The position numbers and the translations under genes were made by a program. 64,000 nt of DNA from Alphaproteobacteria bacterium. Its GTDB lineage: Bacteria; Pseudomonadota; Alphaproteobacteria; Reyranellales; Reyranellaceae. Below, piece after piece: positions 53,765-60,795 of this stretch. Location of the stretch: the NCBI GenBank assembly GCA_017308235.1, contig JAFKFL010000020.1, positions 104,091 through 168,090 on the forward strand, written 5' to 3'. Below the pieces are notes generated by a model. That model saw nothing but the letters and a program-made list of their open reading frames with translations. It was not told the origin of the DNA and ran no database searches. The first letter of the stretch is position 1; every line of letters starts with the position of its first letter.

Positions 53765-54949
53765 TTAGCGGCCCCTCCCCCAGCTCTCTTCAATAAGTGC
53801 GATCACCTCCGAATTGACGGCATCGAGGGACTCTCGAGCCCGATCATAAGTCGCCGGCGTAAAAGCCGATCGTTCGACTTCGTATAGCGACTGCTTGGTC
53901 AAACCGGCGTCGGAGATAGCCGTGGATTTCACCATAGGATTCTTGAGCATCTGGCGAGCAAACATGAGCTGCATGAGACCCACCATCTCCTGCTGGGGGA
54001 CGTCTCCTGGCTCGAAGCGGGTCACGAGATAACGAAACCAGTCGAGCGACACCTTGGCGCCAGCGTTCTCGATGCTCTTAAGGATGTCGCCGAGCATGAG
54101 CAGGAACTGCCCCATGGACATGATGTCGAGCATCTGAGGATGGACAGTGATCAGCACTGACGTCGCAGCGGCTAGAGCGGTTAGCGTAAGATACCCGAGC
54201 TGTGGGGGGCAATCGACGACGACGACATCGTACTGATCATCGACTTCTTCAAGCGCCGCTCCAACGCGCGTGAAGAAAGTTCGGCCGGCAGTCGGATCCT
54301 TTGCGCGCATCGCAATTGGCGTCTCGTACTCGTATTCCTGAAGCTCCAAATTGGCGGGAACGATGTCGAGAGCAGGGAAGTTCGTTTTCTGGATAACCTC
54401 AGTCAGTGGCTTGCGCTCGGTATCGTAGCGCAAGGATTCATAGAATGACAGATTCTGGTCGATCTCTGGCTGGATCCCGAAGAGAGCGGTCAGCGAAGCC
54501 TGGGGATCTAGATCCACCGCGAGGACACGATAGCCCTTCAGCGCGAGGTGTTGCGACAGATGGACAGCTGTCGTCGTCTTCCCGCTGCCCCCCTTGAAAT
54601 TGACGACTGCGATGACCTGCAATTTCTCGCCGGCTTTGCGGCGAGGGGAACGATCAAGCAGCTCACGAAGCTCGTTAACCTGCTCGCCTGTATAGTAGCG
54701 CCTTCCCGTGGGGGTAACGATAGGCTCGACGCCTTTGCCCGAGAGGTGCAGCTTTTTCAGGTAGCTCTGGGAGACGCCAATAAAATCCGCGACTTCCGCC
54801 ATCGAGAACCGACGGAGCGTCTTCTGTGCGTTTGGCGGAAATTTCTCTATGCGCAGCATTTCCAGCCGACGAGAAATCTCATTCGACTGCTGCAGAATCA
54901 CATCCGCGAAGGACGGTTCAGATTCTAGTTTCGCTTTTGGAACGCTCAT
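53765..54949 (-). CDS. repA: RepA (ParA-family partition ATPase and autorepressor)
   Basis: The 394-residue ATPase has an N-terminal MerR-like HTH (MAEVADFIGVSQSYLKKLHL) and a deviant Walker A NFKGGSGKTTTAVHL near residue 115. Further motifs are LAVDLDPQASLTALFG and VVVDCPPQLGYL. With RepB it segregates the plasmid and represses the repABC promoter through the HTH domain. An extended inverted repeat lies directly upstream (54967-55005) and is the likely operator or partition site. It heads the operon repA-repB-repC on the minus strand. Confidence 0.95.
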   Translation of the reverse strand: MSVPKAKLESEPSFADVILQQSNEISRRLEMLRIEKFPPNAQKTLRRFSMAEVADFIGVSQSYLKKLHLSGKGVEPIVTPTGRRYYTGEQVNELRELLDRSPRRKAGEKLQVIAVVNFKGGSGKTTTAVHLSQHLALKGYRVLAVDLDPQASLTALFGIQPEIDQNLSFYESLRYDTERKPLTEVIQKTNFPALDIVPANLELQEYEYETPIAMRAKDPTAGRTFFTRVGAALEEVDDQYDVVVVDCPPQLGYLTLTALAAATSVLITVHPQMLDIMSMGQFLLMLGDILKSIENAGAKVSLDWFRYLVTRFEPGDVPQQEMVGLMQLMFARQMLKNPMVKSTAISDAGLTKQSLYEVERSAFTPATYDRARESLDAVNSEVIALIEESWGRGR

Positions 54950-54966
54950 TCGCGTCGATACCTATA

Positions 54967-55005
54967 GTGTCGATAAATTCGCCATCGCAGCGAAATTATC
55001 GACAC
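54967..55005. repeat. 16-bp inverted repeat upstream of repA (operator or parS)
   Basis: GTGTCGATAAATTCGC (54967-54982) and GCGAAATTATCGACAC (54990-55005) match in 15 of 16 inverted positions with a 7-base spacer. It lies 18 bases upstream of the repA start. A single half-site TGTCGATAAT recurs at 55143-55152, and a relative occurs at 48720-48750. Confidence 0.75.
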
Positions 55006-55216
55006 CATGGCCACGGATTCGATTCGGCGCAAGGAATTTTGGGTAAACGAAAGCTTAACGCCAAGCCCACGCTGCTCAAAGGCCGAGATTATTTGTCTCC
55101 GCAGAGGTTGAGCGCCCACGCTCGAGGCGAGATCAATCGCGCTGTCGATAATTGTTGGAAGCGGCGGCTTGGACGCGGTAATGTGGAACTGAGGCAGTAC
55201 GCGCTGCCTTGGGGCG

Positions 55217-55350
55217 TCGAAACCCCTGGTTAGCGGTTGGTGCCGGCCGTGACGGCATCAAACTCCTTGACCTTATGGTCGGGGAGCCTGTGGCGTATAA
55301 AACAGGTTCTCCGAGCTAAAGGCCATAGGGCCGTCTAACCACGGTTTCGA
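55217..55350 (+). ncRNA. Multi-stem structured intergenic element (putative RNA)
   Basis: A closing stem is formed by 55217-55233 (TCGAAACC, CC bulge, TGGTTAG) and 55335-55350 (CTAACCA, C, GGTTTCGA). It encloses four local hairpins: TGCCG/CGGCA (55241-55257), CTCCTTGACC/GGTCGGGGAG with a TTAT loop (55263-55286), CCTGT/ACAGG (55287-55306) and GGCC/GGCC (55321-55332). The second hairpin pairs fully only on the plus-strand RNA, through two G-U wobbles. CTCCCCGA at 55352-55359 could capture TCGGGGAG instead, allowing a switch. The sequence is not coding and matches no tRNA. Confidence 0.5.
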
Positions 55351-55428
55351 ACTCCCCGATCACCAAGTGTCAGCGAGGATGGTTTGCGGGGGCGGACCGC
55401 GGACAACTACTCGCCGGGGAGGGAAGGC

Positions 55429-55761
55429 GTGGCACAGAGCCCACGACAGCCCGACGAGAAGCTAGTCGCCCATACCATTGGTGCCCACCTCGCATATCTA
55501 GAGGCTCTCATCACGTGGGAGCGGGCGCTTCATGCGACGTCCTGCGACCTCTGCCGTCCGCGGAATGCCTCGATGGATGACCTGGCACGCTTCGCGGAGC
55601 AGGCCGAAGCCGAGAAGGAGCGCAGGCGCGCCGCTTTTCGCGATCTGTCGACCGAACTGGGATACGTTCCGATAGGGGAGGGGACAGCTCTCCCGGCTGA
55701 GCCCCTGGGGTGCCCCTGCGATCCCCTCGACTCGACAGAGTCCGGCTCGTCAGCTTCGTGA
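55429..55761 (+). CDS. Small hypothetical protein
   Basis: The 110-residue protein from GTG 55429 (after GGGAGGGAAGG) is not recognised. The centre HLAYLEALITWERALHATSC and CDLCRPRNASMDDLARF contains a CxxC pair, followed by a charged helix (EQAEAEKERRRAAF). The C-terminus is Pro/Ser-rich with CPC. It lies just after the structured element, which could be its leader. An open frame to 55384 exists but lacks a good start. Confidence 0.5.
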   Translation: MAQSPRQPDEKLVAHTIGAHLAYLEALITWERALHATSCDLCRPRNASMDDLARFAEQAEAEKERRRAAFRDLSTELGYVPIGEGTALPAEPLGCPCDPLDSTESGSSAS

Positions 55762-55851
55762 ATCGGTAAGGCTCGATTGATTCAACCATTCAATTGGACC
55801 GGTCTGGATGTGAATGGGACGATTCGGCCGACGCAGCGTCGCGGGGCCCTC

Positions 55852-56100
55852 ATGTCTCTTCTCCACATCCTGCTTGAGCGGATCGATTCCTCGCAGAACA
55901 TGGCGCGATATTATGTGCTTTCGATCGAGCCGACGCTGTTTGGCGATAGCGCGCTGGTCCGCGAATGGGGGCGCATCGGCTCATCCGGCCAGCGACGAAG
56001 TGAATTCTTCCAGCAGCCCGACGACGCCCACCTTGCGCTCGACACCTGGCTCCAGCGAAAGCGTCAGCGCGGCTATCTAGAGCGGCCGGATCGAATGTGA
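55852..56100 (+). CDS. WGR-domain protein
   Basis: The 82-residue protein consists of one WGR domain: ARYYVLSIEPTLFGDSALVR followed by EWGRIGSSGQRRSEFF. WGR domains bind nucleic acids and accompany PARP and ligases, but stand-alone small versions are common on alphaproteobacterial plasmids. ATG 55852 begins MSLLHILLERIDSSQN; the upstream 25 codons were judged unlikely. It directly precedes the AHL synthase gene and may share its promoter. Confidence 0.85.
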   Translation: MSLLHILLERIDSSQNMARYYVLSIEPTLFGDSALVREWGRIGSSGQRRSEFFQQPDDAHLALDTWLQRKRQRGYLERPDRM

Positions 56101-56136
56101 ACCGTCTACGGGGGAGGGGCATTTTCAAACCCGCAA

Positions 56137-56152
56137 TGGTCATTTGTGACCA
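56137..56152. promoter_or_regulatory. Candidate lux-box-like palindrome upstream of the AHL synthase
   Basis: TGGTCA-TTTG-TGACCA is a perfect 6-bp palindrome 60 bases before the luxI-type start. It could be the binding site of the LuxR-type protein at 499-1233, giving autoinduction. It is shorter than classical 18-20 bp lux/tra boxes, so confidence is low. Confidence 0.35.
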
Positions 56153-56211
56153 GTGAGCGGAGGCCCGCCATGTGCATCACTCGGCGCCGATTTCAGCCGA
56201 GGAGCTTCAGG

Positions 56212-56835
56212 ATGCTTATGGTCATTCCCGGCTCGGACATCGGTAGGCATGCCGCCCTGATGGATCGGGTCTTCCGCTTCCGCCACTCGATTTTCGTCGA
56301 TGAGAAAGCCTGGACAGACTTGCGCCGGCCAGATGGGCGTGAGTGCGATCAGTTCGACGATGAACATGCAGTTCACCATGTCTGTCTGCGAGGCGACGAG
56401 ATTGTCGGATATCAGCGGCTGCTGCCGACGACCCGCCCGCATCTGCTGACCGAAGTCCTCGGCGACCTCTGTCGCGAGCAGCCGCCAACCGGACCCCGCG
56501 TCTTCGAGTGGACGCGATTTTGCGTTGCGCCTGGATGGCGTGACTTGCGCCCTCGGCCCGATGGTCCCTTCCTCGAGCTCGCGCAGGGTGTGGTGGAATG
56601 GGGCTTGGGGCACAAGGTCGACACCGTCACGGTTGTGATCGATTGGCGCCTCATGGTCATCGCCATGCAGTTGCGCTTCTTCGCCAGGCCGCTCGGATTT
56701 CCCAAGAAAATCGGTCGCGATGAAGTCGTCGCGCTGCGCATGTCCTTCAATCGCGAAACCCTCGACACGATCCAGGAGGCACGTGGCTCCAAAGCTCCCG
56801 TGGTTTGCGAAATGCCGCTGCCATCGGCTGCTTGA
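56212..56835 (+). CDS. Acyl-homoserine-lactone synthase (LuxI/TraI family)
   Basis: The 207-residue protein carries the LuxI signature: RVFRFRHSIFVDEKAW with the invariant Arg, Phe and Trp, then RECDQFDDEHAVHHV with the acidic E/D pair. VGYQRLLPTTRPHLLTEV and VFEWTRFCVAP (with the second Arg) complete it. It makes acyl-homoserine lactone from S-adenosylmethionine and acyl-ACP. GAGGAG seven bases before ATG 56212 decides the start over 56146 and 56170. With the LuxR-type gene at 499 it forms a quorum-sensing circuit, placed next to the conjugation genes as on Ti/Sym plasmids. Confidence 0.93.
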   Translation: MLMVIPGSDIGRHAALMDRVFRFRHSIFVDEKAWTDLRRPDGRECDQFDDEHAVHHVCLRGDEIVGYQRLLPTTRPHLLTEVLGDLCREQPPTGPRVFEWTRFCVAPGWRDLRPRPDGPFLELAQGVVEWGLGHKVDTVTVVIDWRLMVIAMQLRFFARPLGFPKKIGRDEVVALRMSFNRETLDTIQEARGSKAPVVCEMPLPSAA

Positions 56836-56861
56836 TCTTCGGTTCAAGCAGGAAGCAGACG

Positions 56862-57116
56862 ATGATCCGCATGACCGACGCGAAGGTGGTGGCTGGCGAG
56901 CTGCGCAGCCGGTATGAGCACGCGCGCGCCGTCACACTGATGGGGCGAACCATGCAGAAGGCATTGTTCGGTGGCCGGCCTGACGAGGTGGTGTTCTGGG
57001 CCCTGGTCTACGCGCACTATTGTGGCGGGGACCTCAGCCCCACCGTCGACAAGCAGATCGATGCATTCGGGCCATCAATCCTGCGGGATCTCCTTGACCC
57101 TGATCCGCCAAAGTAA
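56862..57116 (+). CDS. Small hypothetical protein downstream of AHL synthase
   Basis: The 84-residue helical protein begins MIRMTDAKVVAGELRSRYEH and contains LMGRTMQKALFGGRPDEVVF and WALVYAHYCGGDLSP. It is not recognised. Start ATG 56862 is preceded by CAGGAAG. It follows the synthase stop by 26 bases, so it is probably co-transcribed and quorum-regulated. Similar short genes behind luxI occur on rhizobial plasmids, but its role is unknown. Confidence 0.6.
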   Translation: MIRMTDAKVVAGELRSRYEHARAVTLMGRTMQKALFGGRPDEVVFWALVYAHYCGGDLSPTVDKQIDAFGPSILRDLLDPDPPK

Positions 57117-57174
57117 CGGGGGACTGCGCGGCGATGCCACGTCGGCATGCTTTTCTCTCGAGCCATCGTCCGCT

Positions 57175-57405
57175 ATGCGCGAGGTCGAAACCGGGAGCGA
57201 TGATGTCGTGCATCAAGTGAAGGCCTTTACGCGGAGCGCCAAGGAAACCAGGCGGGCCACAACGGCTGTCGAGGCGCTTCGCTTGTTTCGGGAGCTGCAG
57301 GCCGGTTCCGGCGTCACGTCCTGTGCCGTGTTCCAGAAGGGCGTCCTCGTCAGCACGAATGAACTGGAGCGCGCCGCCGCACGTGAACAGAACCTGCGCG
57401 CGTGA
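57175..57405 (+). CDS. Possible small hypothetical protein
   Basis: A 76-residue frame (MREVETGSDDVVHQVKAFTR...) with a charged helical composition. The middle HTH-like ETRRATTAVEALRLFRELQA is not diagnostic. No good ribosome binding site is seen. It is kept at low confidence because composition and position fit a small gene at the end of the luxI transcript. After it, 57406-57606 contains TTTTGCA-type repeats and no gene. Confidence 0.35.
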   Translation: MREVETGSDDVVHQVKAFTRSAKETRRATTAVEALRLFRELQAGSGVTSCAVFQKGVLVSTNELERAAAREQNLRA

Positions 57406-57433
57406 ATTCAGCCAGCTAAGGGGTCCGTCATGC

Positions 57434-57477
57434 CAATTTTGCATGGCAAACGGCCGGAATGCTGCATTGCAAAATTG
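57434..57477. repeat. CAATTTTGCA inverted repeats
   Basis: CAATTTTGCA (57434-57443) and TGCAAAATTG (57468-57477) are a perfect 10-bp inverted pair 24 bases apart. A smaller palindrome TTTGC-ATG-GCAAA (57438-57450) overlaps the left arm. This may be a regulator binding region or the 5' end of a small RNA that ends at the terminator 57607-57642. Confidence 0.5.
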
Positions 57478-57606
57478 CCGATTTACCTCGATATCAGCGC
57501 CACGGTTGTTCTGAACGGGCTCCGCCACCTCCTCCCGGCGTCGACCCCGTTTCAGCCGTTCCCCTCTGAGATATTCGGCGTATCGCCGGGTGTTTCAAAC
57601 TTTCTA

Positions 57607-57642
57607 GGCCGGCTCCCGTAAGGGACGCCGGCCCTTTTTTTT
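57607..57642 (+). terminator. Rho-independent terminator
   Basis: GGCCGGC (57607-57613) pairs with GCCGGCC (57627-57633), extended inside by TCCC/GGGA, and is followed by eight T residues (57635-57642). It is a strong plus-strand terminator, ending the luxI-linked transcripts or a small RNA before the convergent exported-protein operon. Confidence 0.85.
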
Positions 57643-57732
57643 GTCGCGCTTTCACGCCTTCGGGCGGAGCCGCGTGGGAGCTGACATCGCAACCTCAGGC
57701 GCTCTATCTGAGCAAGAGCTCGCGGTGAAAGA

Positions 57733-58425
57733 CTAAACGTCCATGGGCCCCACCACGACGGAGGCATCCGATGCAGACGGAGGATTCGCGGCGATGCCGA
57801 TCGAGGTCGGATAGTCGCCAGGCCCGGACGGCGTTGGCGGGCAGGCTGTCGATGTTCCACCGGTGAAACAGGATGCATCGTAACCCGCTCCTTTGATCAT
57901 ATAGGAGCACACGCTCACCAAATTGCCGTCCTTCACATTGCGGGCGTTGCAGTCGCCGCTCGCAGCGTAGTTGGCGAGCTTGCCGCCCTTGCCGCAGCCG
58001 AACTGGCAGGCGAACAGGATCGACGACTGGTCGATCGTGGCGCAGCGGCCGCCATGACAGACCTGCTGGCCGACGAGCGAGGTCAGACCGTTACGCTCGG
58101 CCTTGGACCACTCATCGCTTTCGTATTTCGTCCAGGCCGCGACCTGCGCCCGCGGATCGTTCAGAAAGCTCTGCGCACTCCCGCTGTAGTAGCGTTCGAA
58201 AGTGCCGGGGCAGAATTGAAAGGCACCGAGACAGCCAAACTGATTGCTCGTGCCGAAATTCCCCTCGGACGCCGACACCTTCGCGGCAAAAGGTGCGCAG
58301 TTGGCAGGAATGCCCGCCGCAATCAGGTTCGCAGCCGACTCGCCTGCGAGGGCCAGTGTTGCTGTCAGGCTAAGCGCAATCCCTCCATTAAACAGCGCCC
58401 GTTGAATGCGAGACAGGGCGCTCAT
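57733..58425 (-). CDS. Exported lysozyme-like/T4SS accessory protein
   Basis: The 230-residue protein has a signal peptide (ALSRIQRALFNGGIALSLTATLALAGESA). KVSASEGNFGTSNQFGCLGA carries a Glu in a context resembling lytic transglycosylases (SxSEGNFGtxNxFGCLGxFQF). About ten cysteines suggest disulfides in the periplasm. It is probably a murein-active or surface protein of the transfer apparatus. ATGA couples it to the gene at 58422. It is the last gene of a seven-gene operon of exported proteins divergent from virB1. Confidence 0.68.
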   Translation of the reverse strand: MSALSRIQRALFNGGIALSLTATLALAGESAANLIAAGIPANCAPFAAKVSASEGNFGTSNQFGCLGAFQFCPGTFERYYSGSAQSFLNDPRAQVAAWTKYESDEWSKAERNGLTSLVGQQVCHGGRCATIDQSSILFACQFGCGKGGKLANYAASGDCNARNVKDGNLVSVCSYMIKGAGYDASCFTGGTSTACPPTPSGPGDYPTSIGIAANPPSASDASVVVGPMDV

Positions 58426-58892
58426 CGCCCGCTTCCTTCGATCTCGAAACTGAAATCGCCGTTGAGTAGCTTTTTGCCGCCGTCACTCAATCGGAATGGA
58501 TGACGCTCGAACTCGACTTGCTGGGCTGTTCCTGGCCGGCCAGCGAAACGCGGATCGTTCGGGGGGACGATCTGGTGCATCATGTCGTCGACCAGAACGC
58601 TACGGCGGCCGCCGGGCTCGATCCGGACCAGACGGGTCGGACAGACGCTGGACGAGCACTCCTCGTTCCAGATTTGCGAGACGAGCAGGGTGCCCGACGT
58701 CGAGCGCAGCTCGTAGGCGAAGATGCTGACCTTGCCGCCGGCGAAGGCATCGCCGGCCCAGATTCCGTCAGGATCGGCCGTCACGTCACGATGAGACGCC
58801 TTGAAGGCGAAGTTTGTCTCGGCTGCTGCGGCTGAACTTGCGATCAGCAAGCTCACGAGCGAGCGCGCAACCGCGGAACGAAGAATCCTCAT
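58422..58892 (-). CDS. Exported hypothetical protein (transfer operon)
   Basis: The 156-residue protein has a signal peptide (MRILRSAVARSLVSLLIASSAAAAE) and a beta-rich body with a CSSSVCP pair that could form a disulfide. No family was recognised. Its TGA overlaps the following start by 4 bases. Like its neighbours it is minus-strand and exported, suggesting a periplasmic or surface role linked to the T4SS encoded opposite. Confidence 0.65.
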   Translation of the reverse strand: MRILRSAVARSLVSLLIASSAAAAETNFAFKASHRDVTADPDGIWAGDAFAGGKVSIFAYELRSTSGTLLVSQIWNEECSSSVCPTRLVRIEPGGRRSVLVDDMMHQIVPPNDPRFAGRPGTAQQVEFERHPFRLSDGGKKLLNGDFSFEIEGSGR

Positions 58893-58931
58893 AGCGATCT
58901 CTTTCTGCTGCGATGGCCGGGGAGGGCATGG

Positions 58932-59504
58932 TCACTCCCGGGTGAGCGGGACGTTGAACGAACAGCCGTCGATTGCCCGATGACTGATGACCATGCCGAG
59001 CTTCAGGCGCCTCGAGGCCGGATCATATGCGCCATAGGCCGCCGCGATCTTTGGATCGATGCTGGCGCCGGCCTCTGGCTCGAGATAGCAGCCGCGGCCG
59101 GCATCGAGCGTCTCGACACGTATGCCATCGTAGATCGCGATCCGCATGGGACAGAGCTTGACCAGCACGCGCGCCTTGGCGTCGCGCAGCTTGGGCGAGC
59201 AGCCCAGCGCGGTGTTCAGTATCGTGAGGACGACGGAACGCCTCTTGCTCCAGATCACGAAATGCGCCTCTGTCGCCGGCGCGTTGCCGTCGACGAACCG
59301 GCGATCGCCGCGCGCGCGGTAGGCTTCATTGTTGGCGTCGATCTGATCCCTCCAGATATCGGCATAGGTCGCATTGCGGGCCGCCGGCCGCTGGAGGTCG
59401 GAGTAAGCAAGCGGGCGCCACGCCCCCGGATCCGGCGTGAGGGGCTGCGCCACGAGGGGCGCAGCATCGGCCGGCACCAGCAGCAGTCCGAGCAGGATCG
59501 GCAT
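58932..59504 (-). CDS. Exported hypothetical protein (transfer operon)
   Basis: The 190-residue protein starts MPILLGLLLVPADAAPLVAQ, a signal peptide. GGAG five bases ahead fixes ATG 59504; the longer open frame was discarded. The body has several Cys (CSPKLRDAKARVLVKLCPM, GRGCYLEPEA) and a beta-rich pattern. No family is recognised. It is part of the seven-gene exported operon. Confidence 0.65.
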   Translation of the reverse strand: MPILLGLLLVPADAAPLVAQPLTPDPGAWRPLAYSDLQRPAARNATYADIWRDQIDANNEAYRARGDRRFVDGNAPATEAHFVIWSKRRSVVLTILNTALGCSPKLRDAKARVLVKLCPMRIAIYDGIRVETLDAGRGCYLEPEAGASIDPKIAAAYGAYDPASRRLKLGMVISHRAIDGCSFNVPLTRE

Positions 59505-59592
59505 GTGGCTCCGGCAAGGCGGCGGGATTCGGCGTTCGTACCTTCCGTCATCTCCCCTCTCGATCGGGCCCGAACCAACCACCTTCGGCCTC

Positions 59593-60153
59593 CTACTGGT
59601 AGCGAGCGCGGCCGGGCAGCCACCACCAGAGATCGCGCGGCGAGCCCTCCCGGTCACGCCAGGAGACGGCCGCGCGAGGTGGATCGACCGGTTGCATCAC
59701 CCAGACGGCGCGGTGGTAGTAGAAATTCACCGTGTCGCGCCCAAGCTTGCGGCCGTCGCTGTCGATCCGATCGGTGGCGCAATGCACCACGGGGCCTCGA
59801 TAGCGCGTGATCCGCGCCGTTCGCCCATCGAGGGCGCCGGGCTTGCAGCCGAACAGGCGGATCGAAGAGGACGCAGTCCCGCTCTGCGTCGCAGGGCCGA
59901 CCAGCCGGAGATAGGCGGCATTGGCATCCGACTGAGTCGGGTACGGGAAGCGCTCGGTGAGGAGCGGCGCGAAGGTCGAACCATCAGGCGCGTATTCGAG
60001 CCTGCCTGGAACGACTCGCGACGGTGTGTGTAAGGTGTCCGAGCCGATGACGGTCGTCGCGGCGAGTGGCGGCATCGCCGCTGGCATCGATGCCGAGCAT
60101 CCGCAGAGCAGCAGGGCGATCGCGATCGCAATCATCGTCGCGCTCGGCATCAT
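59593..60153 (-). CDS. Predicted lipoprotein (transfer operon)
   Basis: The 186-residue protein has a lipoprotein signal: SATMIAIAIALLLCGCSASM with Cys in a lipobox-like context, followed by a Ser/Ala/Pro linker. This suggests attachment to the outer or inner membrane, as VirB7-like or entry-exclusion lipoproteins are. The remainder has beta-strand pattern and WVMQPVDPPRAAVSW near the C-terminus. ATG 60153 overlaps the stop of the upstream gene (ATGA). Function is inferred from location only. Confidence 0.68.
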   Translation of the reverse strand: MMPSATMIAIAIALLLCGCSASMPAAMPPLAATTVIGSDTLHTPSRVVPGRLEYAPDGSTFAPLLTERFPYPTQSDANAAYLRLVGPATQSGTASSSIRLFGCKPGALDGRTARITRYRGPVVHCATDRIDSDGRKLGRDTVNFYYHRAVWVMQPVDPPRAAVSWRDREGSPRDLWWWLPGRARYQ

Positions 60154-60734
60154 GGGAGGGCCTCGCGTCCCGGCGCCTGGGATCCGCCGGATCGACGGGC
60201 TCGCCAGTCCCATGGCATCTCGAAAGTGCTCGACCACAGTCCACGATAGGCCTTCCGAGCCTGCTGCTCGGCCTGGGCATAGCTCGACGGGATCGCCGGA
60301 TCTTCGCTTGCGGTCGGAGCCAGGACCCCGATCCCCTCGCGCAGCATCGAAGCACCGAGGTCCGGGTGATGAGCGGTGGCGCAGCGGGCAAGCCGCTCGT
60401 CAGCATCTTCGCGGACCACCGCGCAGGCGATCCAGCGGTTCAGGGTTGCATTCACCAGCCAGGCTGCGGCAACCGTTCCACAGGGCCATGGCTGGCGCTC
60501 GAGCGTCGCGACCTGACCGGGTGCGCAAGCGTCGATACCGTAGAGACGAAACACCGCTTTCGTCTCGATATCGCGGAAGCGGGTGCCGTCGATGATTTCG
60601 ACGCGCAAGGGGGGCAGCTGCGCCGGTAGCTTCGGGCGATAGATTCCCGTGCCCGAGGCCTGTGCCAGGCAGGGCGCGCCAAAGACGAGCATGCCGAGGC
60701 AGCCGATGATCGAGGCTTCACGCTGCCAGATCAT
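60150..60734 (-). CDS. Exported staphylococcal-nuclease-like protein (degenerate)
   Basis: The 194-residue protein has a signal peptide (MIWQREASIIGCLGMLVFGA...CLAQA) and a thermonuclease-like core: VEIIDGTRFRDIETKAVFRL then YGIDACAPGQ, AAWLVNATLNRWIACAVV and SMLREGIGVL, YRGLW. In active SNases the motif is RLxGIDAPE...Q with catalytic Arg and Glu; here the Glu is absent (DACAPGQ), so activity is doubtful. Cys residues suggest disulfides. The start at 60734 gives the best signal peptide; 60758 is possible. A second SNase-like gene lies next to it. Confidence 0.72.
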   Translation of the reverse strand: MIWQREASIIGCLGMLVFGAPCLAQASGTGIYRPKLPAQLPPLRVEIIDGTRFRDIETKAVFRLYGIDACAPGQVATLERQPWPCGTVAAAWLVNATLNRWIACAVVREDADERLARCATAHHPDLGASMLREGIGVLAPTASEDPAIPSSYAQAEQQARKAYRGLWSSTFEMPWDWRARRSGGSQAPGREALP

Positions 60735-60795
60735 CGCAGCATCCGAAGTCGGGATCATAGGTCCGCATGGCTTTTTCCTTCGAGGAACAGATCGA

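Noticed and set aside
54826..55233. 135-residue plus-strand frame across the repA leader
   Set aside because: It overlaps repA antisense and the inverted repeat at 54967-55005, with no ribosome binding site.
55279..55360. tRNA-like 81-base fold
   Set aside because: TCGGGGA/TCCCCGA imitate an acceptor stem and TTTCGAA a T-loop, but no T-stem, D-arm or anticodon arm of the right geometry exists. It is better explained as part of the multi-hairpin element.
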